From Callipepla californica brunnescens (lineage: Eukaryota > Chordata > Aves > Galliformes > Odontophoridae), in the NCBI GenBank assembly GCA_023055505.1, contig JALIRH010000116.1, positions 744,001 through 808,000 of the forward strand: a stretch of DNA of 64,000 nt, read 5' to 3'. The position numbers and the translations under genes are program-made. Positions 11,043 through 25,122 of the stretch are shown piece after piece (position 1 is the first letter of the stretch; every line of letters starts with the position of its first letter). The notes under the pieces are model-generated. The model was not told the DNA's origin. It worked only from the letters and a program-made list of their open reading frames with translations, and did no database searches.

Positions 11043-12478
11043 ATTTGAGTGTAGGTGTCAGGTTAGGGTTGTGGTAATCTGATGCTTTGGGTTTGTTTTA
11101 GGGTTTGTTTTAGGATTAGGTTAGGGTTATTTTTTTGTGTAGCTGAAGGTTTAGTGCAAGGGCTAGGGTTCTCTTTAGTTTGAGGTTCAGAGAAGGCTTA
11201 GGGTTAAGGTTAGGCTTAGGGTTAGGGTAAGGTTTAGGTTTAGGATTAAGGTTAGAGTTCGGGTTAGGTTTAGGGTTAGGTTTTGGATTAGGGATAGGGT
11301 TAGGTTTTGGTGTAGATGAAGGTTTAGAGTATGGGGTAGAGCTCTCTTTAGTTTTAGGATCAGAGAAGGGTTACGCCTTGCTTGGGTACAGGATAGAGTA
11401 AGGGGGAGGGTTAGGATTTGATTTAGGGTTGGTTTTGGGTCTAGGTTAGTTTGAGTGTTAGGCTGAGAGAAGGGGTAGGCCTTGGGTTGGGTTCTGGCTT
11501 AGTGTTAGGTTAGGAATAGGTTTGGCGTTTGGATTGGGTTTGGGGTTAGAAGTAGGGATAGATTAGGTGAGATCTGCAGTAATCTGATGCTTAGCTTTAG
11601 GTTTAGGGTTGGGCTTTGAGTTGGGGTTGGTTTTAGGGTCAGATTTCGATTGAAGGCAGACTTAGAGTCACAATGAGGCTAATGGTCAGGGTTTGATATA
11701 CGGTTAGAGTAAGGTTTAGGTTGACTTTAAGTTTCAGGTTTGGAAAATGGTAGGCATTGCTTTTGGTGTGGTGTTTGCCTTGGGTTTAGGAATTGGAATA
11801 GGGTATGAGGACCATCAGATAGCTAGGGTAAGTCTTAGTGTTAGGGTTGGGGTTAGAGTTTAGGTGAGGGTTGTGGTAATCTGATGCTATGTGTCAGGTT
11901 TAGGCTTGGGCATCAACTTGGGGTTGGTGTTAAAGTAGGAGTTTTTGCTTGGGTTCCGCTTCTGCTAGGGATAGATTTCTGTTTAGGGAAAGGGTTGGTC
12001 TTATGGTAAGTGTTAGGTTTCCGGTTAGGGTTCAGAATAGAATGAGGGGCAAGGTAAGGCTTTGTGCTCGGGTTAGGGCTTGGGTTTTGGTTCGGATTAG
12101 GGTAAGTGTTTGGGTTAGGGTTAGGATAAGAATTAGTGTTAGGTTTAGTGTCAGGGGTGGGTTTTGGTGTTGATTGAGTTTTATGGTAAGGGGTAGTGAA
12201 AGTGGGTCAGGGCAGGGTTCAGCATTGGGTTAGAGCTATGGAAAGGGTTTGGGATTCTTTGAGGTTTCGGATTCGATTTCGGATTAGGGTTAGGGAGAAA
12301 GTGTTTCTCAATGTGATGATTCTATTTAGGGATAGGATTAGGTTGAGTGTTGATGTTAGCATGAGGTTGAGGTTTAGGGTTAGGTTTAGGTTTCGGATTT
12401 GATCTGTATGTAGGGATTGAGGCAGGGTTAGCTGGTGCGTAAGGGTGAGAGTAGGGTGAGGTTTAGCTTTAGCGTATG
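11043..12478 (+). repeat. Degenerate telomere-like repeat block, TTAGGG on + strand
   Basis: This is the same repeat family and orientation as the block left of the provirus. It carries three copies of the GGTAATCTGATGC-type module (near 11073-11085, 11578-11590 and 11873-11886). The provirus therefore sits inside one original block. Confidence 0.9.
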
Positions 12479-15400
12479 TGTTGGAATAGGACCGATGCCG
12501 GCTGATTAGAGAAGGCGCTATTGAGTGCACGGCAGCAGGCTGACTGGCGTCTTTCTTCAGCGGCAAAAGCAGCAGGAGCCGCGATTGATGCGATTGAATG
12601 GGAATCCGCGGCTAAGCGCGGTTCGAGCATCAAACTCTCGGCCGCTTTTTCTCTGCTTCTTAAAGGGGGCTATTCCGATGCTCCGGTGACAAGGTTTTCT
12701 GGGGAACCCTTAGAAGCGGTGGAATCACACACGCCTTTGGGAGAGGAACCAGCTTTCCGTACTTAATGCCTCTCCATTGCTTCCATAGTTCTGAAAAACA
12801 TACCTTTTTGAGAGAGAATGAGAAAGATCCGCGGGTATTGTAAGAAAATTGAAGTGAATGTGTTAGATTGAGGAAGTAAAAAGGATAAGAGCACTGGTCA
12901 GAGAAAAGAATGAAAACGTGCTCGCAGATGAATGAACGATGCAGACATACGTTGCATTCAGTAGCAGAGCAGAATGAGAATCAAAACTTTCCTTCCCATT
13001 AACACTGGGATCCAGCACACATTCTCTTCCAACTCCTGAAACCGAGTCACTTTCACGTGTAAACCGCGAATTGTTGGAATTAGACCGCTACCGGCTGATT
13101 TTTGAAAAGCCGCGATTCAGTGCACTGCTGCCGCCTGACTGGCGTCTTTCTTCAGCGGCAAAAGCAGCAGTAGCCGCGATTGATGCGATTCGAGCCTGAG
13201 ACGCGGTTCTTCGCGGTTCGAACATTAACACGCTGCCGGTTTGCTTTGCTTGTTAAAAGTGGCTTTTGCAACGCTCCACTGACAGTGTTTTTGGGGAACA
13301 CTTAGAAGAGGTGGAATCAAACATACATTTGGTAGAAGAAAAAGTTTAACGTACTTAACGCTACTATTTGACTTTTTAGCTCTGAATACCATACCGTTCC
13401 AAAAGAAAAAGGGAATGAATTGTTTGTTTGGCAAGAAAAACTTGTGTGACGATATTAAAAAGAGGTAGGAAAAGGAATAACAAGACTGGTCAGAGAAAGG
13501 AATGAAAACGTGCTCGTAGATGAATGAATGATGCAGACATACGTTGCATTCAGTAGTAGAGCAGAATGAGAATCAAAACTTTCCCTCTCACTAACACTGG
13601 GATCCAGCATCCATTCACTTACAACACCAGAATTGGAGTCACTTTCAGGTTTCAACCGCGATTTGTTGGAATAGAAACGCTACCGGCTGATTACTGAAGA
13701 CGCAATTCAGTGCACGTCTTTCAACTGACTGGCTTCTTTCTTCAGCGGCAAAAGCAGCAGGAGCCGCGATTGATGCGATTCGAACATGATTCACGGTTTT
13801 CCACGGTTCGAACATTAGCTCGCTACCGGTTTGCTATGTTTGTAAAAGGTAGCATTTGCAATGCTCAGATGACAGTGTTTTTGGGGAACACTTATAAGCG
13901 GTGGAATCACACATCCATTTGGTAGAGGAAACAGCTTTCCTTAATAAACGTTTCTCTTTTGCTTCTTTATCTCTGAATACCATCTTTTGCAAAAGAGAAT
14001 CGAAAGATACTTGTGTTCGACAAGAAAAAGTTTTTCCATGTATTAACTAGAAGTACGAAAAAGAATAACAACACTGGTCAGAGTAAAGAATGAAAACGTG
14101 CTCGTAGATGAATGAATGATGCAGAGATACGTTGCATTCAGTAGTAGAGCAGAATGAGAATCAAAACTTTCCCTCCCACTAACATTGGGATGCAGCATAC
14201 ATACACATACAACTCCTGAAACCGAGTCACTTTCACGTGTAAACCGCGATTTGTTGGAGAAGAACCGCTACCGGCTGATTACTGAAGCCGCGATTCAGTG
14301 CACTTTTACCGGCTGACTAGCGTCTTTCTTCAGCGGCAAAAGCAGCAGGAGCCGCGACTGGTGCGATTGAATCGGAATCCGCGGCTAAGCGCGGTTCGAG
14401 CATCAAATTCTCTGCCGCTTTTTCTCTGCTTCTAAAGGGGGCTATTCCGATGCTCCGGTGACAAGGTTTTCTGGGGAACCCTTAGAAGCGGTGGAATCAC
14501 ACACGCCTTTGGGAGAGGAATTATCTTTCCGTACTTAACGTCTCTCCATTGCTTTCATAGTTCTGAAAAACATACCTTTTTGAGAGAGAATGAGAAAGAT
14601 CCGCGGGTATTGTAAGAAAATTGAAGTGAATGTGTTAGATTGAGGAAGTAAAAAGGATAAGAGCACTGGTCAGAGAAAAGAATGAAAACGTGCTCGCAGA
14701 TGAATGAACGATTCAGACGTACGTTGCATACAGTAACAGAGCAGAATAAGAATTAAAACTTTCACTCCTATTAAAACTGGGATCCAGCACACATTCTCTT
14801 CCAACTCCTGAAACCGAGTCACTTTCACGTGTAAACCGCGAATTGTTGGAATAGGACCGCTACCGGCTGATTTTTGAAAAGCCGCGATTCAGTGCACTGC
14901 TGCCGTCTGACTGGCGTCTTTCTTCAGCGGCAAAAGCAGCAGGAGCCGCGATTGATGAGATTCGAGCGGAATCCGAGGTTCTGAGCGGTTCGAATATTAA
15001 CACTCTGCCGGTTTGCTCTACTTGTTAAAGAAGGCTTTTGCAAAACTCCGATGATAGTGTTTTTGGGGAACACTTAGAAGAGGTGGAATCAAACATACAT
15101 TTGGTAGAAGAAAAAGTTTAACGTACTTAACGCTACTATTTGACTTTTTAGCTCTGAATACCATACCGTTCCAAAAGAAAAAGGGAATGAATTGTTTGTT
15201 TGGCAAGAAAAACTTGTGTGACGATATTAAAAAGAGGTAGGAAAAGGAATAACAAGACTGGTCAGAGAAAGGAATGAAAACGTGCTCGTAGATGAATGAA
15301 TGATGCAGACATACGTTGCATTCAGTAGTAGAGCAGAATGAGAATCAAAACTTTCCCTCTCACTGACACTGGGATCCAGCATCCATTCACTTACAACACC

Positions 15401-18400
15401 AGAATTGGAGTCACTTTCAGGTTTCAACCGCGATTTGTTGGAATAGAACCGCTACCGGCTGATTACTGAAGACGCAATTCAGTGCACGTCTTTCAACTGA
15501 CTGGCTTCTTTCTTCAGCGGCAAAAGCAGCAGGAGCCGCGATTGATGCGATTCGAACATGATTCACGGTTTTCCGCGGTTCGAACATTAGCTCGCTACCG
15601 GTTTGCTATGTTTGTAAAAGGTAGCATTTGCAATGCTCAGATGACAGTGTTTTTGGGGAACACTTATAAGCGGTGGAATCACACATCCATTTGGTAGAGG
15701 AAACAGCTTTCCTTAATAAACGTTTCTCTTTTGCTTCTTTATCTCTGAATACCATCCTTTTGCAAAAGAGAATCGAAAGATACTTGTGTTCGACAAGAAA
15801 AAGTTTTTCCATGTATTAACTAGAAGTACGAAAAAGAATAACAACACTGGTCAGAGTAAAGAATGAAAACGTGCTCGTAGATGAATGAATGATGCAGAGA
15901 TACGTTGCATTCAGTAGTAGAGCAGAATGAGAATCAAAACTTTCCCTCCCACTAACATTGGGATGCAGCATACATACACATACAACTCCTGAAACCGAGT
16001 CACTTTCACGTGTAAACCGCGATTTGTTGGAGAAGAACCGCTACCGGCTGATTACTGAAGCCGCGATTCAGTGCACTTTTACCGGCTGACTGGTGTCTTT
16101 CTTCAGCGGCAAAAGCAGCAGGAGCCGCGATTGATGCGATTCGAACATGATTCACGGTTTTCCGCGGTTCGAACATTAGCTCGCTACCGGTTTGCTATGT
16201 TTGTAAAAGGTAGCATTTGCAATGCTCAGATGACAGTGTTTTTGGGGAACATATAGAAGAGGTGCAATCACACAATGCAATTAGTAGAAAAAAGAGCTTT
16301 CTGTAATAAACGTTTCTCTTTTGCTTCTTTATCTCTGAATACCATACTTTTGCAAAAGAGAATCGAAAGATACTTGTGTTCGACAAGAAAAAGTTTTTCC
16401 ATGTATTAACTAGAAGTACGAAAAAGAATAACAACACTGGTCAGAGTAAAGAATGAAAACGTGCTCGTAGATGAATGAATGATGCAGACATACGTTGCAT
16501 TCAGTAGCAGAGCAGAATGAGAATCAAAACTTTCCCTCCCACTAAAATTGGGATGCAGCATACATACACATACAACTCCTGAAACGGAGTCACTTTCACG
16601 TGTAAACCGCGTATTGTTAAAGAAGAACCGCTACCGGCTGATTATTGATGCCGCGATTCAGTGCACGGCAGCCGGCTGACTGGCGTCTTTCTTCAGCGGC
16701 AAAAGCAGCAGGAGCCGCGACTGGTGCGATTGAATCGAATCCGCGGCTAAGCGCGGTTCGAGCATCAAATTCTCTGCCGCTTTTTCTCTGCTACTAAAGG
16801 GAGCTATTCCGATGCTCCGGTGACAAGGTTTTAAGGGTAACCCTTAGAATCGGTGGAATCACACACACCTTTGGGAGAGGAATTATCTTTCCGTACTTTA
16901 CGTCTCTCCATTGCTTCCATAGTTCTGAAAAACATCCCTTTTTGAGAGAGAATGAGAAAGATCCGCGGGTATTGTAAGAAAATTGAAGTGAATGTGTTAG
17001 ATTGAGGAAGTAAAAAGGATAACAGCACTGGTCAGAGAAAAGAATGAAAACGTGCTCGCAGATGAATGAACGATGCAGACATACGTTGCATTCAGTAGTA
17101 GAGCAGAATGAGAATCAAAACTTTCCTTCCCAGTAACAAAAGGGATCCAGCACACATTCTCTTCCAACTCCTGAAACCGAGTCACTTTCACGTGTAAACC
17201 GCGAATTGTTGGAATAGGACCGCTACCGGCTGATTTTTGAAAAGCCGCGATTCAGTGCACTGCTGCCGCCTGACTGGCGTCTTTCTTCAGCGGCAAAAGC
17301 AGCAGTAGCCGCGATTGATGCGATTCGAGCCTGAGACGCGGTTCTTAGCGGTTCGAACATTAACACGCTGCCGGTTTGCTATGTTTGTTTGAAGTGGCTT
17401 TAGCAAATCTCCACTGGCAGTGTTTTTGGGGAACACTTAGAAGAGGTGGAATCAAATATACATTTGATAGAAGAAACAGCTTGACGTACCTAACGCTACT
17501 ATTTGACTTTTTAGCTCTGAATACCATACCGTTCCAAAAGAAAAAGGGAATGAATTGTTTGTTTGGCAAGAAAAACTTGTGTGACGGTATTAACTAGAGG
17601 AACTGAAAAAGGTAACAAGACTGGTCAGAGAAAAGAATGAAAACGTGCTCGTAGTGGAATGAACGATGCAGACATACGTTGCATTCAGTAGTAGAGCAGA
17701 ATGAGAATCAAAACTTTCCCTCCCACTAACATTGGGATGCAGCATACATACACATACAACTCCTGAAACCGAGCCACTTTCACGTGTAAACCGCGATTTG
17801 TTGGAGAAGAACCGCTACCGGCTGATTACTGAAGCCGCGATTCAGTGCACTTTTACCGGCTGACTAGCGTCTTTCTTCAGCGGCAAAAGCAGCAGGAGCC
17901 GCGACTGGTGCGTTTGAATGGGAATCCGCGGCTAAGCGCGGTTCGAGCATCAAACTCTCTGCCGCTTTTTCTCTGCTTCTTAAAGGGGGCTATTCCGATG
18001 CTCCGGTGACAAGGTTTTCTGGGGAACATTTAGAAGCGCTGGAATCACACACGCCTTTGGGAGAGGAACCAGCTTTCCGTACTTAACGTCTCTCTATTGC
18101 TTCCATAGTTCTGAAAAACATACCTTTTTGAGAGAGAATGAGAAAGATCCGCGGGTATTGTAAGAAAATTGAAGTGAATGTGTTAGATTAAGGAAGTAAA
18201 ACGGATAACAGCACTGGTCAGAGAAAAGAATGAAAACGTGCTCGCAGATGAATGAACGATTCAGATGTACGTTGCATACAGTAACAGAGCAGAATAAGAA
18301 TTAAAACTTTCACTCTTATTAAAACTGGGATCCAGCACACATTCTCTTCCAACTCCAGAAACCGAGTCACTTTCACGTGTAAACCGCGAATTGTTGGAAT

Positions 18401-21400
18401 AGGACCGCTACCGGCTGATTTTTGAAAAGCCGCGATTCAGTGCACTGCTGCCGTCTGACTGGCGTCTTTCTTCAGCGGCAAAAGCAGCAGTAGCCGCGAT
18501 TGATGAGATTCGAGCGGAATCCGAGGTTCTGAGCGGTTCGAATATTAACACTCTGCCGGTTTGCTCTGCTTGTTAAAGAAGGCTTTTGCAACGCTCCGAT
18601 GATAGTGTTTTTGGGGAACACTTAGAAGAGGTGGAATCAAACATAAATTTGGTAGAAGAAAAAGTTTAACGTACTTAACGCTACTATTTGACTTTTTAGC
18701 TCTGAATACCATACCGTTCCAAAAGAAAAAGGGAATGAATTGTTTGTTTGGCAAGAAAAACTTGTGTGACGATATTAAAAAGAGGTAGGAAAAGGAATAA
18801 CAAGACTGGTCAGAGAAAAGAATGAAAACGTGCTCGTAGATGAATGAACGATGCAGACATACGTTGCATTCAGTAGTAGAGCAGAATGAGAATCAAAACT
18901 TTCCCTCCCACTAACATTGGGATGCAACATACATACACTTACAACTCCTGAAACGGAGTAACTTTCACGTGTAAACCGCGATTTGTTGGAGAAGAACCGC
19001 TACCGGCTGATTACTGAAGCCGCGATTCAGTGCACGTCTTTCAAATGACTGGCTTCTTTCTTCAGCGGCAAAAGCAGCAGGAGCCGCGATTGATGCGATT
19101 CGAACATGATTCACGGTTTTCCGCGGTTCGAACATTAGCTCGCTACCGGTTTGCTATGTTTGTAAAAGGTAGCATTTGCAATGCTCAGATGACAGTGTTT
19201 TTGGGGAACACTTATAAGCGGTGGAATCACACATCCATTTGGTAGAGAAAACAGCTTTCCTTAATAAACGTTTCTCTTTTGCTTCTTTATCTCTGAATAC
19301 CATACTTTTGCAAAAGAGAATCGAAAGATACTTGTGTTCGACAAGAAAAAGTTTTTCCATGTATTAACTAGAAGTACGAAAAAGAATAACAACACTGGTC
19401 AGAGTAAAGAATGAAAACGAACTCGTAGATGAATGAACAATGCAGACATACGTTGCATTCAGTAGCAGAGCAGAATGAGAATTAAAACTTTCCCTCCCAC
19501 TAACATTGGGATGCAGCATACATACACATACAACTCCTGAAACCGAGTCACTTTCAAGTGTAAACCGCGATTTGTTGGAGAAGAACCGCTACCGGCTGAT
19601 TACTGAAGCCGCGATTCCGTGCACTTTTACCGGATGACTAGCGTCTTTCTTCAGCGGCAAAAGCAGCAGGAGCCGCGACTGGTGCGATTGAATCGGAATC
19701 CGCGGCTAAGCGCGGTTCGAGCATCAAACTCTCGGCCGCTTTTTCTCTGCTTCTTAAATGGGGCTATTCCGATGCTCCGGTGACAAGGTTTTCTGGGGAA
19801 CCCTTAGAAGCGGTGGAATCACACACGCCTTTGGGAGAGGAACCAGCTTTCCGTACTTAACGCCTCTCCATTGCTTCCATAGTTCTGAAAAACATACCTT
19901 TTTGAGAGAGAATGAGAAAGATCCGCGGGTATTGTAAGAAAATTGAAGTGAATGTGTTAGATTGAGGAAGTAAAAAGGATAACAGCACTGGTCAGAGAAA
20001 AGAATGAAAACGTGCTCGCAGATGAATGAACGATGCAGACATACGTTGCATTCAGTAGCAGAGCAGAATGAGAATCAAAACTTTCCTTCCCATTAACACT
20101 GGGATCCAGCACACATTCTCTTCCAACTCCAGAAACCGAGTCACTTTCACGTGTAAACCGCGAATTGTTGGAATAGGACCGCTACCGGCTGATTTTTGAA
20201 AAGCCGCGATTCAGTGCACTGCTGCCGCCTGACTGGCGTCTTTCTTCAGCGGCAAAAGCAGCAGTAGCCGCGATTGATGCGATTCGAGCCTGAGACGCGG
20301 TTCTTCGCGGTTCGAACATTAACACGCTGCCGGTTTGCTTTGCTTGTTAAAAGTGGCTTTTGCAACGCTCCGCTGACAGTGTTTTTGGGGAACACTTAGA
20401 AGAGGTGGAATCAAACATACATTTGGTAGAAGAAACAGCTTGATGTACTTAACGCTTCTATTTCACTTCCTCAGCTCTGGATATCATACCGTTGCAAATG
20501 ACAATTGGAATTGTCCGTTTGTTTGGCAAGAAAGCTTGTGTGACTAGAGGTGCTAAAAAAGGTAGCAAGACTGCTCAGAGGAAAGAATGAAAACGTGCTC
20601 GCAGATGAATGAATGATGCAGACTTACGTTGCATTCAGTAGCAGTGCAGAATGAGAATCAAAAATTTCCCTCTCACTTACACTGGGATCAGGCATCCATT
20701 CACTTACACCTCCTGAAACCGTGTCACTTTCACGTGTAAACCGCGATTTGTTGGAGTAGGAACGCTACCGGCTGATTATTGAAAAGCCGCGATTCAGTGC
20801 ACTTTTACCGGCTGACTGCCGTCTTTCTTCAGCGGCAAAAGCAGCAGGAGCCGCGATTGATGCGAGTGAATCGGAATCCGCGGCTAAGCGCGGTTCGAGC
20901 ATCAAACTCTCGGCCGCTTTGCTCTGCTTCTTAAATGGGGCTATTCCGATGCTCCGGTGACACGGTTTTCTGGGGAACATTTAGAAGCTGTAGAATCACA
21001 CATACCATTGGGAGAATTAAATTTTCGTACTTAACTCCTCTCCATTGCTTCCATAGTTTTGAAAAACATACCTTTTTGAGAGAAAATGAGAACGATCCAC
21101 GTGTATTGTAAGAAAATTGAAGTGAATGTGGTAGATTGTGGAAGTAAAAACGATACCAACACTGGTAGGAGAAAAGAATGAAAACGTGCTCGCAGATGAA
21201 TGAATGATGCAGACTTACGTTGCATTCAGTAGCAGAGCAGAATGAGAATCAAAACTTTCCCTCCTATTGACACTGGGATCCAGCACACATTCTCTTACAA
21301 CTCCAGAAACGGCGTCACTTTCACGTGTAAACCGCGATTTGCTGGGTTAGGACCGCTACCGGCTGATTATTGAAAAGCCGCGATTCAGTGCACTGCTGCT

Positions 21401-22553
21401 GTCTGACTGGCGTCTTTCTTCAGCGGCAAGAGCAGCAGGAGCCGCGATTGATGCGATTGAATGGGAATCCGCGGCTAAGCGCGGTGCGAGCATCTAACTC
21501 TCGGCCGCTTTGCTCTGCTTCTTAAAGGGAGCCATTACGAAGCTCCGGTGACAAGGTTTTATGAGGAACATTTAGAAGCGGTAGAATCACACACGAGAAT
21601 CAAATCTTTCCCTCCCACTAACTTTGGGATCCAGCATGCATTCTCTTACAACTCCTGAAACGGAGTCACTTTCACGTGTTAGACGCGATTGGATGAAATT
21701 TGACCGCAACCGGCAATTATTGATGCCGCTATTCAGTGCACGTCTGTCGTTTTATTGGCGTCTTTCTTCAGCGGCAAAAGCAGCAATAGCCGCGATTGAT
21801 GCGATTCGAGCCTGATACGCAGTTCTTCTCGTTTCAAATAGAAAGCTCGCAGCCGTTTTGCTCTGCTTGTTAAAGAAGGCTTTTGCAATGCTCCGATGAC
21901 AGTGTTTTTGGGGAACATTTCGAAGCGGTTGAATCACACAATGCATTTGGTAGAAAAAACAGCTTGACGTATTCAACGCTACTATTTGACTTCTTTAGCT
22001 CTGAATATCATACCGTTCCAAATGAACATCGGAATGATCCGTTTCTTCGACATAACAACTGGTGTGTCGGTATTATCTAGAGGTACTAAAAAGGAGAAGA
22101 ACACTGCTCAGAGAAAAAGAATGAAAACGTGCTCGCAGATGTATGAATGATGCAGACATACGTTGTATACAGTTGCAGAGCAGAATGAGAATCCAAACTT
22201 ACCCTCCCATTAATATTAGGATTCAGCTTCCATTCACTTCCAACTCCTGAAACGGAGTCACTTTCACATGGAATCCGCGATTTGCTTGATTAGGACCTCT
22301 GCCGGCTGATTCTTGAAGCCGCTATTCATTGCACGGCACCTTGATGACGCTCGTCTTTCTTCAGCGGCAAAAGCCGCAGGAGCCGCGATTGATGCCATAG
22401 AATCGGAATTCGCAGATCAGCGCCATTCGAACAGAAAGCTCGCTGCTGGTGTGATCTACTTGGTAAAGGGGGCTTTTGCGGTGCTCTGATTATACGGTTT
22501 CTTGCTGAACATTTCGAAGCAGTGGAATCACACCTGATTTGTCTACAGGAGAA
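12479..22553 (+). repeat. ~590-bp satellite array, 18 units, higher-order structure
   Basis: The anchor CTTTCTTCAGCGGCAA occurs at 12551, 13146, 13736, 14324, 14918, 15508, 16097, 16687, 17281, 17871, 18466, 19056, 19645, 20240, 20823, 21414, 21762 and 22355. Spacing is 583-595 bp except one 348-bp step, which marks a truncated unit. Units fall into at least three types judged by the 100 bases after the anchor. The order is about A B C A B C C A B A B C A B A A B and a divergent last unit, so an A-B-C trimer of 1,772-1,773 bp is the basic higher-order repeat. Most units keep a CACGTG in TTTCACGTGTAAACCGCG. Small open frames of 60-75 codons recur because the units are similar. I do not recognise this family. 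Confidence 0.92.
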
Positions 22554-24864
22554 ATGACACCTAAGACTATTGCTAACCCGAAACCTAATCCAAGCTCCAA
22601 CCTTTACCCTATCCACAATCTTTGCCCTAACTGATAACCTAACCCTCAACCTCAACCTAACCAGAACCCTAAGTCTTACTTGAAATGCTAAACCTAACCC
22701 TAACCCTAACCTCAAACCTAGCACTAACCCTACTCCCAACCAAAACCACAACTCTAATCCTAAACCTAAAGCTAACTCTAAATCTAAAGCTAAGCCTAAT
22801 ACTTACCCTTGACCCAAATCGTCTCCATAAGAATCACTGTAGCTATTAGCCGAATCCTAACTCTACCTTCAAGCTATCCCTAACTCTGATCCTAATCCAA
22901 AACCCAAATTGAAGCCCAACCCTAAACCTTGAACAAAGCATCAGATTACCACAACCCTCACCTAACTCGAAACCAAAACCAAAACCTAGCCCTAAAGCTA
23001 ACCCCAAACCCAATCCAAACCCCAAACCTACTCCTATTCCTAAACCTTATCTTAACCCTAAACCAAACCCAAACCCAAGGCCCTCCCCTTCTCTCAGCCT
23101 AACACTCAAACTAACCTAAACCCGAAACTAACCCTGCATTTATCCTAATCTTATCCATATTCTAAGGCCTAACCCTACTCTGACCAGAAAGCTCATGTTG
23201 TCTAAAATCTACCCCTTACCTAAAACCTAAATCGACAAAAAAACCTAACCCGAAACCTCAACCTAACTCTTCTCCTAACTAGAACACCAGCACTTCACCT
23301 TACCCTAACTGGAAACCTAGGACTAAATCCTTACCTTGTCCAGAACCCTATTCCTAACCCAAACCAGAATTCTAACCTCTACCCTAACCAAAACCCTTCC
23401 CCTAAACCTAAACCTAATGCTACCCTCAACCAAACCCTAGCCCTAAATCCTACCCTAAAACCAACACCACGTTTAAGCTCAAACCTCAAGCCTCAAAGAA
23501 AGCATCAGATTACCGCAGATCTCACCTAACACTAACCCCAATCCAATCCCTACTACTAACCCCAAACCCAATCCAAACACCAAAACTATTCCTATTCCTA
23601 AACCTAACACTAAGCCAGAACCAAACCCAAGGCCTACCCCTTCTCTCAGCCTGACACTCAAACTAACCTAGACCTGAACGCAACGCTAAATCAAATACTA
23701 AAACTCACCCTTAGCCAAGGCCCTTTTAGGACCCTTCCCTGGTCCTAAAACTAAAGAGAACCCTACCCCTTCCACTAAACCTTCATCTACATCCCTAACC
23801 CTTACCCTAAACCTAAATCTACACCAAAACCTAACCCTAACCCTAACATGTCTTCTAACTGTAAAACTAACGCTTCACCTAACCCGAACTGAAACCCCAG
23901 GACTAAACCTTACCTAACACCTAGCTATATTCCTAACCCTATCCTGAAACCTAACGTTAACCCTAACCCTAAAAACAACTTGGAACCAAACCCTAACCCT
24001 AACCTAACCCTTATCAGAACCCTAAATCTAATCCTAACCGTTACCTCAATTGAACTCCAATTCTTCCTGAAATCTAAATGGGACCTTAAAACCAACCCCA
24101 GATTGAAGCCCAACCCTAAACCTAACACAAAGCATTAGATTACCACAGCCATCACCTAACTCTAACCCCAGCCTTAACGCTAATACTATCCCAAACACTA
24201 TTCCAATTCCTAAACCCAACACAAACCCAAAAACACAAAGCCTACAATTCTCACAGCCTAACACTGAAAGGAAACCTAAATCTTACCCTAACTCTAAAAC
24301 TAATCCAAAGCATGACCACAATTTAAACTCTAAATCTACCTTCAAACTAAAGCTGACCCTAACACCAACCTCAAGTAAAAGCCCAACCCTAAGCCTAACA
24401 CAAAGCATTAGATTACCACAACGCTCACCTAACTTCTAACCCCCACCCTAACACTAATACTAAAGCAATCAGATTCCAAATACTAACCAAATTCCTATTC
24501 TGAAACCCAAAACTATTCCAAAAACAAACCCAAGGCCTAACCTTTCTCTCACCCTAACAATCAAAGAAAACCTATTCCTAAACCTAATCCTAAATCTAGT
24601 CCTAACCCTAACCCTCACCATTAATCTAACCCCAACCCCCACCCAGAAGCTAACACTTAGCATTGTACAATACCTAAACGTACCCCTAATCCTTATCACT
24701 AAACCTAAAAGGAACCTGAAACATAGTGCTAAATCTGAACCCCAACCCTGAAGACTAACGCTAACAATGAACCAATTCCTATACCTTTTCCTTCCTCCAA
24801 ATTGATTCCTAGCACTAACCCTAACCCTACATTAACCCTATCCTAACCCTAACCCTAACCCTAG
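22554..24864 (-). repeat. Degenerate telomere-like repeat block, CCCTAA on + strand
   Basis: CCCTAA and ACCTAA variants fill the block. The modules seen in the TTAGGG-oriented blocks occur here as reverse complements: GCATCAGATTACC at 22938 and 23502, GCATTAGATTACC at 24132 and 24404, and CCTTCTCTCAGCCTAACAC near 23088. The orientation is opposite to the blocks left of the satellite. Confidence 0.9.
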
Positions 24865-25122
24865 CCCTAACCCTAACCCTAACCCTAACCCTAACCCTAA
24901 CCCTAACCCTAACCCTAACCCTAACCCTAACCCTAACCCTAACCCTAACCCTAACCCTAACCCTAACCCTAACCCTAACCCTAACCCTAACCCTAACCCT
25001 AACCCTAACCCTAACCCTAACCCTAACCCTAACCCTAACCCTAACCCTAACCCTAACCCTAACCCTAACCCTAACCCTAACCCTAACCCTAACCCTAACC
25101 CTAACCCTAACCCTAACCCTAA
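24865..25122 (-). repeat. Perfect interstitial telomeric tract, 43 x CCCTAA
   Basis: I count 258 uninterrupted bases of exact CCCTAA, which is 43 copies. Both sides pass gradually into variant repeats. The matching place in the second copy of the surrounding duplication (about 30340-30360) lacks this run. Confidence 0.93.

Noticed and set aside
12479..22553. Recurring 60-75 codon frames in the satellite, for example MPNKQFIPFFFWNG on the minus strand
   Set aside because: They recur only because the units are near-identical. They vary in ends and are broken in other units, with no sign of protein conservation.
12479..22553. Possible Pol III B-box (GGTTCGAAC) in each satellite unit
   Set aside because: The match lacks the final conserved C, and no A-box at proper spacing or T-run terminator was evident. 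It may be chance.
22326..24699. Leu/Gly/Arg-rich minus-strand frames in CCCTAA repeats
   Set aside because: They are translations of telomere-like hexamers and have no gene features.
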